Source: an uncultured Elusimicrobia bacterium (GTDB lineage: Bacteria > Elusimicrobiota > Elusimicrobia > Elusimicrobiales > UBA9959). Taken from it: a stretch of DNA of 64,000 bases. The stretch spans positions 1-64,000 of the forward strand of contig CAISZM010000028.1 of the NCBI GenBank assembly GCA_903889965.1. Reading direction: 5' to 3'. A program made the position numbers and the translations under genes. The number at the start of each line of letters is the position of its first letter. The stretch's first letter is position 1. The notes below the pieces were generated by a model. It searched no databases, had not been told where the DNA came from, and saw only the letters and a program-made list of their open reading frames with translations. Positions 26,012 through 33,506 of the stretch are shown piece by piece.

Positions 26012-26992
26012 CTACTTTTTTACGGCCTTATTGTCTTTGAATGTATACTCGGCTTTCAGCGGGCCGCCTTCCTGGTAGACGCGCAGCAGTTTTATAGCGT
26101 ATCTCTCGAAAACAAATTCTTTCTGGATCTTTCCGTCCTTCGAATAGACCTTAACCGTACCGTCCGGTATTTTCCCCTCCAGGCTTATTATATTGAAGTC
26201 CTTGTCCAGGTTGGCCTTTCCTACATAATCCCCGTTGATCTGGAAAGAGAAGCGTTCGCCGCGGGCCAGGCTTATGGCCCTGGCCGTTACCGCGGATTCC
26301 CTCTCTTTGGCCGGACCCGAAGAGGCCGCAGCCCGGGAAGGGTCGGCCAGGTGGTCGTCAGCGTAATAGGACTCCGTTTTAACGGCGCCGTCGGCGTCAT
26401 ACTCTTTTTTCCAGCCGTTAAGTTTGTCGTTCTTGTAATCGGCTTCCATCAATAATTTGCCGTTCTCAGTGTAGTACTTGAACGGGCCGTCTTTGGCTCC
26501 GGACAGGTAATTAGCCTCCACCTGGACGGCGCCGTTGGCGTAATAGGCTTTAAGCGCCCCGCTGGCTTTCCCTGAGACCATCGTCTTTACGGTCTTCAGC
26601 CCGCCGTCCGGGTAGCGTTCGGTGTAGGTGCCGTCGGGTATGGCGCCTTTGAGCGAAACTTGCGCGCCGGAGGAATTGAAGGTTTCGGTGGCTGCGACTA
26701 TCCCGTCCTTTGAGTATAAAAGACGGCGTGTCGACGCTCCCTCGATCACGGTCTTCAGCGTAAATTCCTGCTCCGCCGCCGCATGCGCGGCCGCGGCCGC
26801 CGGGGCCGCCTTCTGCTCCCTTACGTCGGATTTGTTTATGGAGAGGGAGCCGTAGCTGGTCCTTATAAGCAGGGCTCCGTTCATCTCGCCGGTCACCTCG
26901 CCCTCGATCCGCGACCCGTCCTTGAGGAGGAAGGTGTCGGCCCGGCAAAAAACGGACATGAAAAGGAAAGATGCGCAGATGAGAAATTTCAT
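26012..26992 (-). CDS. exported MORN/YwqK-like repeat protein
   Basis: This 326-residue protein has a signal peptide (MKFLICASFLFMSVFCRA). It begins with DTFLLKDGSRIEGEVTGE, a small beta domain common in exported bacterial proteins. About residues 120-220 carry repeats of the form GxxKAYYxNGxxxxEAxYxxGxxxGxxKxY, as in MORN and YwqK-type antitoxin-like repeats. The last 100 residues hold a similar degenerate repeat (DGTVKVYSKDGKIQKEFVF). Function is unknown; such repeats are usually structural or binding. GGAGG precedes the start at a spacing of about 6 nt. No toxin partner is adjacent. Confidence 0.75.
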   Translation of the reverse strand: MKFLICASFLFMSVFCRADTFLLKDGSRIEGEVTGEMNGALLIRTSYGSLSINKSDVREQKAAPAAAAAHAAAEQEFTLKTVIEGASTRRLLYSKDGIVAATETFNSSGAQVSLKGAIPDGTYTERYPDGGLKTVKTMVSGKASGALKAYYANGAVQVEANYLSGAKDGPFKYYTENGKLLMEADYKNDKLNGWKKEYDADGAVKTESYYADDHLADPSRAAASSGPAKERESAVTARAISLARGERFSFQINGDYVGKANLDKDFNIISLEGKIPDGTVKVYSKDGKIQKEFVFERYAIKLLRVYQEGGPLKAEYTFKDNKAVKK

Positions 26993-27082
26993 AATAGCCT
27001 CCGATGCGTCTATTCTACAAAAGAAAACCCGCGTAAGGCCAAAGAACGCGGGCCGGGCCGCCCGGCGCGTCCCGGCAAAGGC

Positions 27083-27115
27083 TTGATTGAATGATACTTT
27101 TTAGGTATCATTCAA
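27083..27115 (+). promoter_or_regulatory. palindromic operator overlapping the rrf2-family gene promoter
   Basis: A perfect inverted repeat, TTGAATGATAC (27087-27097) and GTATCATTCAA (27105-27115), overlaps a promoter TTGATT (27083-27088), 17 nt, TATCAT (27106-27111). A regulator bound here would block RNA polymerase. The adjacent Rrf2-family gene makes autorepression the natural reading. Confidence 0.8.
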
Positions 27116-27121
27116 CGTAAT

Positions 27122-27517
27122 ATGAAATTGATAAACAGGGAAGTGGATTACGCCGCCAGGGCCCTGGTTTTCATGGCCAGGGCCAATAAGCCCACCGTCC
27201 CGGTGGCGCAAATGCAGGAGACCGTGGGGGCGGCGGGACCTTTCCTGCGTAAAATAATGCAGAAGCTGCACAGGGCCGGCGTGCTGCAGGCTGTGAAGGG
27301 CAAGGGCGGCGGGTTCGCGCTGGCCCGGGCCCCGGAAAACATACGCTTAAGCGACCTGATAAGCGCGCTGCAGGGGCCGCTCAGGCTGAACGACTGCGTA
27401 GTGCGGCGGAAGCTGTGCCGGGATCACGAAGCCTGCGCGCTGCGCCGCAGGATGGAGGGCATAGAGGCCCGCCTCCTGGCGGAAATAGCGACCGTGACCG
27501 TGAAAGACCTTATTTAA
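27122..27517 (+). CDS. Rrf2/IscR-like transcriptional regulator
   Basis: This 131-residue Rrf2-family winged-helix protein has the opening KLINREVDYAARALVFMAR, then VGAAGPFLRKIMQKLHRAGV for the recognition helix, and the wing GKGGGFALAR. Three cysteines (Cys92, Cys99, Cys105; DCVVRRKLC...EAC) are spaced almost as in IscR, so an Fe-S cluster is likely the sensed ligand. It lies about 1.7 kb downstream of nifU-nifS and may control Fe-S assembly genes (inference). The gene starts 10 nt after its -10 box with its palindrome overlapping the promoter. Confidence 0.9.
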   Translation: MKLINREVDYAARALVFMARANKPTVPVAQMQETVGAAGPFLRKIMQKLHRAGVLQAVKGKGGGFALARAPENIRLSDLISALQGPLRLNDCVVRRKLCRDHEACALRRRMEGIEARLLAEIATVTVKDLI

Positions 27518-27676
27518 AAACACCCGCTTCCGGGTTTGGCATGTATGCGGGCCGGGCATGGGGTTGCCCATTCCGCAGCGCAGGAACCGTTGCGCATAGC
27601 GCTTGTATACGCTGCGGCACACACAGTTTTCTGTAGGATTACCCGGGCTTTTTCCGGGGACGCGGGGCGGCGGAAG

Positions 27677-27705
27677 TTGAGCATTTAAAGAAAGTTTGAT
27701 ACGAT
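27677..27705 (+). promoter_or_regulatory. promoter of tRNA-Cys
   Basis: TTGAGC (27677-27682) and TACGAT (27700-27705) are separated by 17 nt, and the tRNA begins 10 nt after the -10 box. The rest of the 198-nt gap after the rrf2-like gene shows only weak inverted repeats. Confidence 0.65.
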
Positions 27706-27715
27706 ATGTCCGTAC

Positions 27716-27787
27716 GGCGCGGTGGCCAAGTGGTAAGGCGGCAGTCTGCAAAACTGCTATTCGCGGGTTCGATTCCCGCCCGCGCCT
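27716..27787 (+). tRNA. tRNA-Cys (GCA anticodon)
   Basis: The 72-nt cloverleaf has acceptor GGCGCGG/CCGCGCC and discriminator U, the CysRS identity base. Anticodon loop CTGCAAA gives GCA, and T-arm GCGGGTTCGATTCCCGC is canonical. CCA is not encoded. No terminator follows; the aminotransferase start codon lies 18 nt downstream. Confidence 0.95.
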
Positions 27788-27805
27788 TAAATATTTCCAT
27801 TCTTT

Positions 27806-28966
27806 ATGAACCTCAGCAGACTTGCCCTCTCCCTCGGCCAATCGGCAACCCTCAAACTTAATGAGCTGGCCAATAACCTCAGGGCCGAAGGCAAGCCCGT
27901 TATACACCTTGGCGGAGGCGAGCCGGAGGAAAGGATCCCCGGGGGCGCGGCCGCGGAAAGCCGCAGGCTCCTGGACGGCGGCTTTGTGCGCTACACACCC
28001 GTCTCCGGCACCGCGCCTCTCAAAAAGGAGATAGCCGCCTATACCAGCCGGCATTATGGCGTGGAGCCCGGTCCCAAAAATATCGTGGTGGCTTCCGGCG
28101 CCAAGCAGGCCATATACAATTTCCTCGTTTCCGTGGTGGACCCAGGCGACCAGGTCGTCTTCCCGGCGCCGTATTGGGTGAGCTATCCCGAAATGGTGCG
28201 CCTGGCGTACGGCATGCCCGTCGTAGTTCGTCCCCGGGAGGGCCGGCTGACGGTTTCCGCCGGGGATATCGAAGCCCATATCACCAGCCGCACGAAAGCC
28301 ATACTGCTCAACAGCCCGAATAACCCGTCAGGCCAGGTCTATTCCGAAGATTTTATCCGCGAAATGGTGGAGATCTGCGAACATCGGAATATTTACCTGC
28401 TGATGGACGATATCTACAACAGCCTTGTTTTCGACGGGCTCAAGGCACCCTCTGCCTTCAATTTTTCCAAACGCCCGCTTAACGATTCCCCGATCGTTTC
28501 CGTGAACGGCGTTTCCAAGACATTCTCCATGACCGGCTTCCGCATAGGCTGGAGCGTGGCCAACGAGGCCGTGACCCAGGCAATGACGAAGGTGCAGGCG
28601 CAGGTTTCCTCCTGCCCGTCCGCTCTCAGCCAGGCCGCCGCGGCCGGGGCGCTTCGCGAGGGCGACGGTTTCGCGGAGGCGCTCAGGGCGGGTCTTGAAA
28701 AAAAGCGCGACGTAATGGCGGCGGAACTTTCAAAACTCGGTAAGGTGAAATTGCATAAGCCGCAGGGCACTTTCTACAGCTTCCCGGATTTCAGCGCGTA
28801 CGAGAAAGATTCCGCGAAACTAGCCGCCCGCCTGCTGGCCGAAGCCATGGTGGTGACCGTTCCTGGGGCGGAGTTCGGCCTTGAGGGCCACCTGCGCCTC
28901 AGCTACTGCGGTTCGGCCGCGGATATAGTGGAAGGCGTGGCACGTATACGCAAAGTCCTCAAATAA
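27806..28966 (+). CDS. class I PLP aminotransferase (aspartate aminotransferase-like)
   Basis: This 386-residue fold-type I aminotransferase has the N-terminal substrate loop HLGGGEPE. It also has APYWVSYPEM with the PLP-stacking aromatic, NSPNNPSGQVY, and the PLP Lys238 in NGVSKTFSMTGFRIGW with the phosphate-binding Arg. The length and motifs fit the AspB/AspC subgroup that interconverts aspartate and oxaloacetate, though other amino-acid donors are possible. No ribosome-binding site is evident and the start is 18 nt after tRNA-Cys, so the mRNA may arise by tRNA processing. PEP carboxykinase, which also uses oxaloacetate, follows 20 nt later. Confidence 0.9.
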   Translation: MNLSRLALSLGQSATLKLNELANNLRAEGKPVIHLGGGEPEERIPGGAAAESRRLLDGGFVRYTPVSGTAPLKKEIAAYTSRHYGVEPGPKNIVVASGAKQAIYNFLVSVVDPGDQVVFPAPYWVSYPEMVRLAYGMPVVVRPREGRLTVSAGDIEAHITSRTKAILLNSPNNPSGQVYSEDFIREMVEICEHRNIYLLMDDIYNSLVFDGLKAPSAFNFSKRPLNDSPIVSVNGVSKTFSMTGFRIGWSVANEAVTQAMTKVQAQVSSCPSALSQAAAAGALREGDGFAEALRAGLEKKRDVMAAELSKLGKVKLHKPQGTFYSFPDFSAYEKDSAKLAARLLAEAMVVTVPGAEFGLEGHLRLSYCGSAADIVEGVARIRKVLK

Positions 28967-28986
28967 GGCAAAGATAAAGAGGGGCT

Positions 28987-30570
28987 ATGCCGGGAACACA
29001 AACTCCGTCGGAAATCAACGATCTGCAGACCTCTGAAACTCTCTACGGGAACCTTTCGGTCCCTGAACTTTACGAACATTCCATACGCCGCAAAGAGGCG
29101 GTCATTACCGCCGGCGGGGCCCTTTGCGCGCGCACCGGCAAGCATACGGCCCGCTCGGCGCAGGACAAATTCACGGTAAAGGAACCTTCCAGCGAAGCCC
29201 ATATCTGGTGGGGCGAACAGAACGCGCCGATAGACGAGGCGAAATTCGACGGCCTGCTGCGAAAGATGAAGGCTTATATGGGAGGCACGGACATATACAG
29301 CCGCGACTGCTACGCCGGCTCCGACCCGGCGAACCGGCTTAGCGTGCGAGTCTACACCGAACTCGCGTGGCACAGCCTGTTCGCAAGCCATATGTTCATA
29401 AAACCCGCGGAGGGGGAACTGGCCGGCTTTAAGCCCGATTTTACCGTCATCACGGCGCCCGGTTTCCAGGCGCTGCCGCAGGCTGACGGCACCCGCGGGT
29501 CGGCTTTCATACTGCTGAACTTCCGCAGAAAGATGGTGCTGATAGGCGGCACGGCTTACGCCGGGGAAATAAAGAAGGCCGTCTTCAGCGTTATGAACTA
29601 CCTGCTGCCGCTTAAGGGCGTGATGCCGATGCACTGTTCGGCCAACGTCGGGGAGGCCGGTGATACCGCGATCTTCTTCGGCCTTTCCGGGACCGGGAAA
29701 ACCACGCTCTCCTCCGACCCGCTCCGGCGCCTGATCGGGGACGACGAACACGGCTGGTCCGACAACGGTGTTTTTAACTTCGAGGGCGGCTGCTACGCAA
29801 AAGTGATAAACCTCTCCGCGGAGGCAGAGCCCCAGATCTACGCCGCCACCGGGCGCTTCGGCGCTATCCTCGAGAACGTGGTATTCGACGCGCGCACCCG
29901 CCGCCTGGACCTGAACGACGGCTCTCTTACCGAGAATACCCGCGCGGCTTACCCTCTGGAATTTATAGCCAACGCAGTCAAGGGCGCGGCCTTCCCTCAT
30001 CCAAAAAATATCGTGATGCTCACTTATGACGCTTTCGGGGTGCTGCCGCCGATAGCCAGGCTGTCGTGCGAGCAGGCGATGTACCACTTTATAAGCGGCT
30101 ATACAGCAAAGGTGGCCAATACAGAGATGGGGGTAAAGGAGCCCCGGGCCACTTTCAGCACCTGCTTCGGCGCGCCGTTCATGAGCCATCATCCCGCGGT
30201 TTACGCAGGGCTGCTGGAACGTAAGATGCGCGCCAACAAGGCCGAGTGCTGGCTGATAAACACCGGTCTTTGCGGCGGCCCCTACGGCGTCGGCCGGCGC
30301 ATGAGCATACGGCATACCCGCCTGCTGCTTAATTCCGCTCTGGGGGGGAAACTCTCCAAAGTGAAGTTCACAAAGGACCCGGTGTTCGGTTTCGGGATCC
30401 CCTCCTCCTGCCCGGGCGTGCCGGCCGGAATGCTTAATCCGCGGGATGCCTGGGCCGATAAGAAGCTTTACGACGCCAAGTACAGGGAACTCGCGGGCTT
30501 GTTCGCCGCCAACTTCAAAAAGTTCGGCGTAACCGACGAAGCCATCAGCGGCGCCGGTCCCAAAATATAA
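28987..30570 (+). CDS. pckA: phosphoenolpyruvate carboxykinase (ATP)
   Basis: This 527-residue ATP-dependent PckA interconverts oxaloacetate plus ATP with PEP, CO2 and ADP. Diagnostic motifs are the P-loop GLSGTGKTT (residues 232-240), the metal-binding DDEHGWSD, FNFEGGCYAK, and the N-terminal RTGKHTARSAQDKF. Length is normal for the ATP class; the GTP-type signature is absent. GAGGGG lies just before the start. It is 20 nt downstream of the aminotransferase, so together they can channel aspartate through oxaloacetate to PEP. Confidence 0.97.
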   Translation: MPGTQTPSEINDLQTSETLYGNLSVPELYEHSIRRKEAVITAGGALCARTGKHTARSAQDKFTVKEPSSEAHIWWGEQNAPIDEAKFDGLLRKMKAYMGGTDIYSRDCYAGSDPANRLSVRVYTELAWHSLFASHMFIKPAEGELAGFKPDFTVITAPGFQALPQADGTRGSAFILLNFRRKMVLIGGTAYAGEIKKAVFSVMNYLLPLKGVMPMHCSANVGEAGDTAIFFGLSGTGKTTLSSDPLRRLIGDDEHGWSDNGVFNFEGGCYAKVINLSAEAEPQIYAATGRFGAILENVVFDARTRRLDLNDGSLTENTRAAYPLEFIANAVKGAAFPHPKNIVMLTYDAFGVLPPIARLSCEQAMYHFISGYTAKVANTEMGVKEPRATFSTCFGAPFMSHHPAVYAGLLERKMRANKAECWLINTGLCGGPYGVGRRMSIRHTRLLLNSALGGKLSKVKFTKDPVFGFGIPSSCPGVPAGMLNPRDAWADKKLYDAKYRELAGLFAANFKKFGVTDEAISGAGPKI

Positions 30571-30609
30571 TATTCCCGCCTGTCCCTCCGCCGTATGCGC
30601 TGCTGTTGC

Positions 30610-30792
30610 AGTCTTGGCCGTCTGATACGCATAGCGCCTGAGTGGAGCGAAGCGACACAATTCAGTGAACAGTGGAGCGAAGCGACACAATTCAGTGAAC
30701 AGTGGAGCGAAGCGACACAAGTCAGTGAACAGTACGGCACCGTCACAGTCTTGGCCGTCTGATACGCATAGCGCCTGATACGGCACCGTCAC
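30610..30792 (+). repeat. promoter-linked repeat element, copies B (interrupted) and C
   Basis: A 46-bp unit beginning AGTCTTGGCCGTCTGATACG is present twice in tandem. Copy C is intact at 30747-30792. Copy B is split into 30610-30641 and 30733-30746 by a 91-bp insert made of three 30-bp repeats. Directly after copy C, the start of a would-be third unit reads AGTCTTGACA, so the -35 box of the SWIB promoter arises from the repeat's own sequence. The same element lies 10 nt before the promoter of the 4.9-kb RNA. Confidence 0.85.
30641..30730 (+). repeat. three 30-bp tandem repeats
   Basis: Units at 30641-30670, 30671-30700 and 30701-30730 each read AGTGGAGCGAAGCGACACAA followed by TTCAGTGAAC (GTCAGTGAAC in the third). 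Only one base differs among the three, so the expansion is recent. Units abut with no spacers. Confidence 0.95.
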
Positions 30793-30796
30793 AGTC

Positions 30797-30826
30797 TTGA
30801 CAGTTATGGCGGAAAATAGGTTATAT
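30797..30826 (+). promoter_or_regulatory. promoter of the SWIB gene
   Basis: The -35 box TTGACA (30797-30802) is followed after 18 nt by TTATAT (30821-30826). It lies exactly 10 nt after repeat element C. The leader carries an AAGGAGG ribosome-binding site. Confidence 0.7.
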
Positions 30827-30867
30827 GTATCTGTAATTTAGAGCGATATCCTTAAGGAGGAAGTACA

Positions 30868-31128
30868 ATGCCCGCAGCAAAAACAAACTCGAAGTTCATG
30901 GCTCCCATCACCCCTAACGCCATCCTCGGCGAAGTCGTCGGCGTGAAGCCGATACCCCGCACGGAGATCGTTAAAAAGATGTGGGCTTACATAAAGAAGA
31001 ACAACCTGCAGGACAAGAAGAACAAGCGCATGATCAACGCCGATGAGAAACTCGCGAAACTGTTCGCCGGCAAGAAGCAGGTCAGCATGTTCGACCTGGC
31101 CAAGATCATCAGCAAGAACGCGAAATAA
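30868..31128 (+). CDS. stand-alone SWIB/MDM2-domain protein
   Basis: This 86-residue basic protein is essentially one SWIB domain: a lead-in (NAILGEVVGVKPIPRTEIVK), then KMWAYIKKNNLQDKKNKRMI and FDLAKIISKNAK. SWIB domains are typical of eukaryotic chromatin remodelers, and in bacteria they occur in lineages such as Chlamydiae, alone or fused to topoisomerase. A DNA- or protein-binding chromatin role is likely but unproven. The ribosome-binding site AAGGAGG is close to ideal and a strong promoter and terminator bracket the gene, suggesting high expression. Confidence 0.93.
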   Translation: MPAAKTNSKFMAPITPNAILGEVVGVKPIPRTEIVKKMWAYIKKNNLQDKKNKRMINADEKLAKLFAGKKQVSMFDLAKIISKNAK

Positions 31129-31146
31129 TAGGTTGAGTCTTACTTA

Positions 31147-31180
31147 AACGCCGTCCGCGTAAAAACGGGCGGCGTTTTTT
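31147..31180 (+). terminator. terminator after the SWIB gene
   Basis: AACGCCGTCC (31147-31156) pairs with GGGCGGCGTT (31167-31176) and is followed by TTTT. Confidence 0.88.
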
Positions 31181-31213
31181 AATTTATTTGAAGGGAATGC
31201 GGGGCCGCGCGCG

Positions 31214-32926
31214 TCAGTCTTTGCGGCGGTCTATTATGTAGTGGCTCTTCTGGGCGGCCTTTGCGCCCCGTTTAAGTTCGGTGCCGATATTGCTGACCTG
31301 CGCGAAGGAGTTCAGCACCCGCGTATGGTTCTGCACCACGCCTATGGCTATGGAGAGAAAGGGGAATTTCTTTATATTGCCAAGACGGTCCGTGGAGACT
31401 ATGTGTCCGCGTTCCCGGTCCGCCTTGTTGTAGAACGAGGGGGCTATCTCGTCATAGGCGGCCACTATCCGCTTGGCCAGCTCTTCGGCGCGGGAGTACT
31501 GCGTGATCACGATAAAGTCGTCGCCGCCGATGTGGCCTATGAAATCCTCGGAATTCTCGTTCTGTATGGTCAGGTTCACCAGCAAATTGGCCGTGGCCTT
31601 CAGAACGCGGTCGCCGGCTTCGAAACCGTAGATGTCGTTATAGGCCTTGAAATTATTAAGGTCCAGATAAAGTACAGCGAAGGGGGAGTTCCTCTGGATT
31701 TCGCGCTCCACGCGCGCCTGTATGGACGGGTTGCCGGGTAGCCTTGAGAGGGGGTTAGTGTCCAGGACCTGCTTATTGCGCTTTAGTATCATCCGTATGC
31801 GCGCTATCAGTTCGTCCGTGTCCACCGGTTTTATGAGGTAGTCGTCTATTCCCATGCTGAGGCCGGTAAGCTTCGCGCGCTTGTCGCCGAAGGCGGTGAC
31901 TATCATTATCGGTATGTGGGCGAACAGCGGGTTCTCTTTGAGGTCCCTGGCCACCTCCAGCCCGTCCTTGCGCGGCATGTCATAGTCCAGCACTATGATG
32001 TCGGGACGTGTCTCAAAAACAACCTTCATGGCCTCAACGCCGTCGTTCGCGGTGTACACTTCAAATCCGGCAGCTTCGACCATTTCCTTGAGCAGCAGCA
32101 CCAGTTCCGTCTGGTCGTCGGCCAGTAGCACGCGCGGTCTCACGGTTTTAGGCGCTTCTCCGGGCAGAGGCCTGGCTTCGACGGCGACCTGCTCCTCTAT
32201 GAGCTTAAGCAGAAGACCCCCGGGTATCTCGCGGGCGAATATTTCCGGCAGCCCCGTAAGCACTCCCCGCTCCTGGTAATTATCGAGGCGCAGCGCGCTG
32301 AGAACTATTATCGGGATAGCGGAGGTTGCGGCTGATTCCTGCATTTCCTCCATTATCGCGAAACCGTCCTTGCGCGGCATCATGATATCGAGCAGCAGCG
32401 CGTCCGGCTTTTCGGAGCGGAGGCGCTCCATCACTTCGAGGGGGTTGTTGACCACGCGGGCGCGGTAATTGTTGGCCTCCAGGAACATTTTAAGCAGGTC
32501 CGAGAATTCGGCGTCGTCGTCGGCTATCATAACCAGGGGCTGCTTGTCTGGCGGCAGGGCGGCCTTGCGCAGGGCGGCCTTGAGGAGCTCGAAATCCACC
32601 GGCTTGGTCAGGTAGCCGCACACCTTCGGTGACGGCCCGGTGACGATATCCGCTTTCGGGGTCTGGGAGAAAATAATTATCTTCTGGGTTTCTGTGAAAG
32701 GGTTCTTTTTGATCTCGGCTATAAAATCCAGAGGATTGAAAGCCTGTATCAGTATGTTGAGTATTACCAGGTCCGGCTTCCAGTTCTGCACGGCGCTCAT
32801 GGCCTGCGCGTGCTCTGAGACCGTTTGAACTTTGTACCCGTTGGTTTCCAGGAAGGCCGACAACAGGGCGGCCGCGGCGGCGTCCGTGTCCACGATAAGA
32901 ATTTTTCTGCCCGCTGACTCGGCCAT
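31214..32926 (-). CDS. PleD-like regulator: three receiver domains plus GGDEF-type domain
   Basis: This 570-residue protein has REC1 (about 8-120), REC2 (130-250), REC3 (268-385) and a GGDEF-family domain (400-570). REC1 has Asn in place of the phospho-acceptor Asp (VILNIL). REC2 keeps LLDIMMP but lacks the conserved Lys near its end. REC3 is complete (LLADDQ, VLDYDMP, VTA, IKPVD). The cyclase motif reads GGDDF rather than GGDEF, so diguanylate cyclase activity is uncertain. A single functional phosphorylation site in REC3 is likely. Minus-strand TAAAAT ends 6 nt before ATG with no ribosome-binding site. It is divergent from the ATP synthase operon. Confidence 0.88.
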   Translation of the reverse strand: MAESAGRKILIVDTDAAAAALLSAFLETNGYKVQTVSEHAQAMSAVQNWKPDLVILNILIQAFNPLDFIAEIKKNPFTETQKIIIFSQTPKADIVTGPSPKVCGYLTKPVDFELLKAALRKAALPPDKQPLVMIADDDAEFSDLLKMFLEANNYRARVVNNPLEVMERLRSEKPDALLLDIMMPRKDGFAIMEEMQESAATSAIPIIVLSALRLDNYQERGVLTGLPEIFAREIPGGLLLKLIEEQVAVEARPLPGEAPKTVRPRVLLADDQTELVLLLKEMVEAAGFEVYTANDGVEAMKVVFETRPDIIVLDYDMPRKDGLEVARDLKENPLFAHIPIMIVTAFGDKRAKLTGLSMGIDDYLIKPVDTDELIARIRMILKRNKQVLDTNPLSRLPGNPSIQARVEREIQRNSPFAVLYLDLNNFKAYNDIYGFEAGDRVLKATANLLVNLTIQNENSEDFIGHIGGDDFIVITQYSRAEELAKRIVAAYDEIAPSFYNKADRERGHIVSTDRLGNIKKFPFLSIAIGVVQNHTRVLNSFAQVSNIGTELKRGAKAAQKSHYIIDRRKD

Positions 32927-32991
32927 GGATTGATTTTAGCATTTCCGCGGCGCCAGCGGCCAAGCGGCGGTCAAAAAGGTAGAATAGGCTT

Positions 32992-33219
32992 ATGAGGCAG
33001 CAGGCTGAAGAATACTGGAAATATGCCCAGATCGGGCTTGAGCTGGCCGGCGCTGTGCTGCTGGGCTTCTGGGCCGGCTATCAGCTGGATAAAAAACTCG
33101 GAACCGCGCCCTGGCTGATGCTCGGCGGGGCGGCAGGCGGCATGGCCGCCGGATTTTACCTGGTGGCGCGCGAGCTTTTTAGCGGCGGGGGAGGGCCCGG
33201 CGGCCCCGCGGCGCCGTGA
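32992..33219 (+). CDS. AtpZ/AtpI-family ATP synthase accessory protein
   Basis: This 75-residue protein has two transmembrane helices with the family pattern GLELAGAVLLGFWAGYQLDKKLGT...GGAAGGMAAGFYLV. It opens the atp operon, as AtpZ/AtpI proteins commonly do; they are linked to c-ring assembly or Mg/Ca handling. TAGAAT ends 6 nt before the ATG with no Shine-Dalgarno, so the operon mRNA may be leaderless. Its TGA overlaps the GTG start of the next gene. Confidence 0.85.
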   Translation: MRQQAEEYWKYAQIGLELAGAVLLGFWAGYQLDKKLGTAPWLMLGGAAGGMAAGFYLVARELFSGGGGPGGPAAP

Positions 33220-33506
33220 TTGCCTCCGCGCCGGCGGGCGCGCTCTGGGGAGGCGCTTTCGGCGCCCTGGCCGGTACGCTTTCGCGCCTGGCGCTTAAAA
33301 AAGTCCTGCGGTCGTCTGACGCCGTTTTTTACTCCGTCTTTTCGGCCGGTATACTTCTGCGCCTGCTGCTGCTCGCGGCGGCGGTTTGTCTGCTCCGCCA
33401 TGAAAGATATATAATTGTTATTACGTTCGCGGTTTCCCTTATCCTGTTCCAGACGCTTTTCGAAGCTTTTCCGCTGAAAGAAAATGGGACTAAAAGAAAT
33501 TCTTGA
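33216..33506 (+). CDS. small membrane protein, ATP synthase subunit I-like
   Basis: This 96-residue protein has about three hydrophobic helices (WGGAFGALAGTLSRLAL; VFSAGILLRLLLLAAAVCLL; IIVITFAVSLILFQTLFEAF). Position between AtpZ and subunit a, size and topology match AtpI/AtpR-type assembly factors; sequence similarity is weak. It starts at GTG overlapping the previous stop and runs 23 nt into atpB. Confidence 0.65.
   Translation: MIASAPAGALWGGAFGALAGTLSRLALKKVLRSSDAVFYSVFSAGILLRLLLLAAAVCLLRHERYIIVITFAVSLILFQTLFEAFPLKENGTKRNS

Noticed and set aside
26012-26992. Toxin-antitoxin module, because of YwqK-like repeats
   Set aside because: The protein has a signal peptide, so it is exported, and no toxin gene is adjacent.
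30641-30730. Three 30-bp repeats as a CRISPR array
   Set aside because: The units abut with no spacers, and no cas genes are present.
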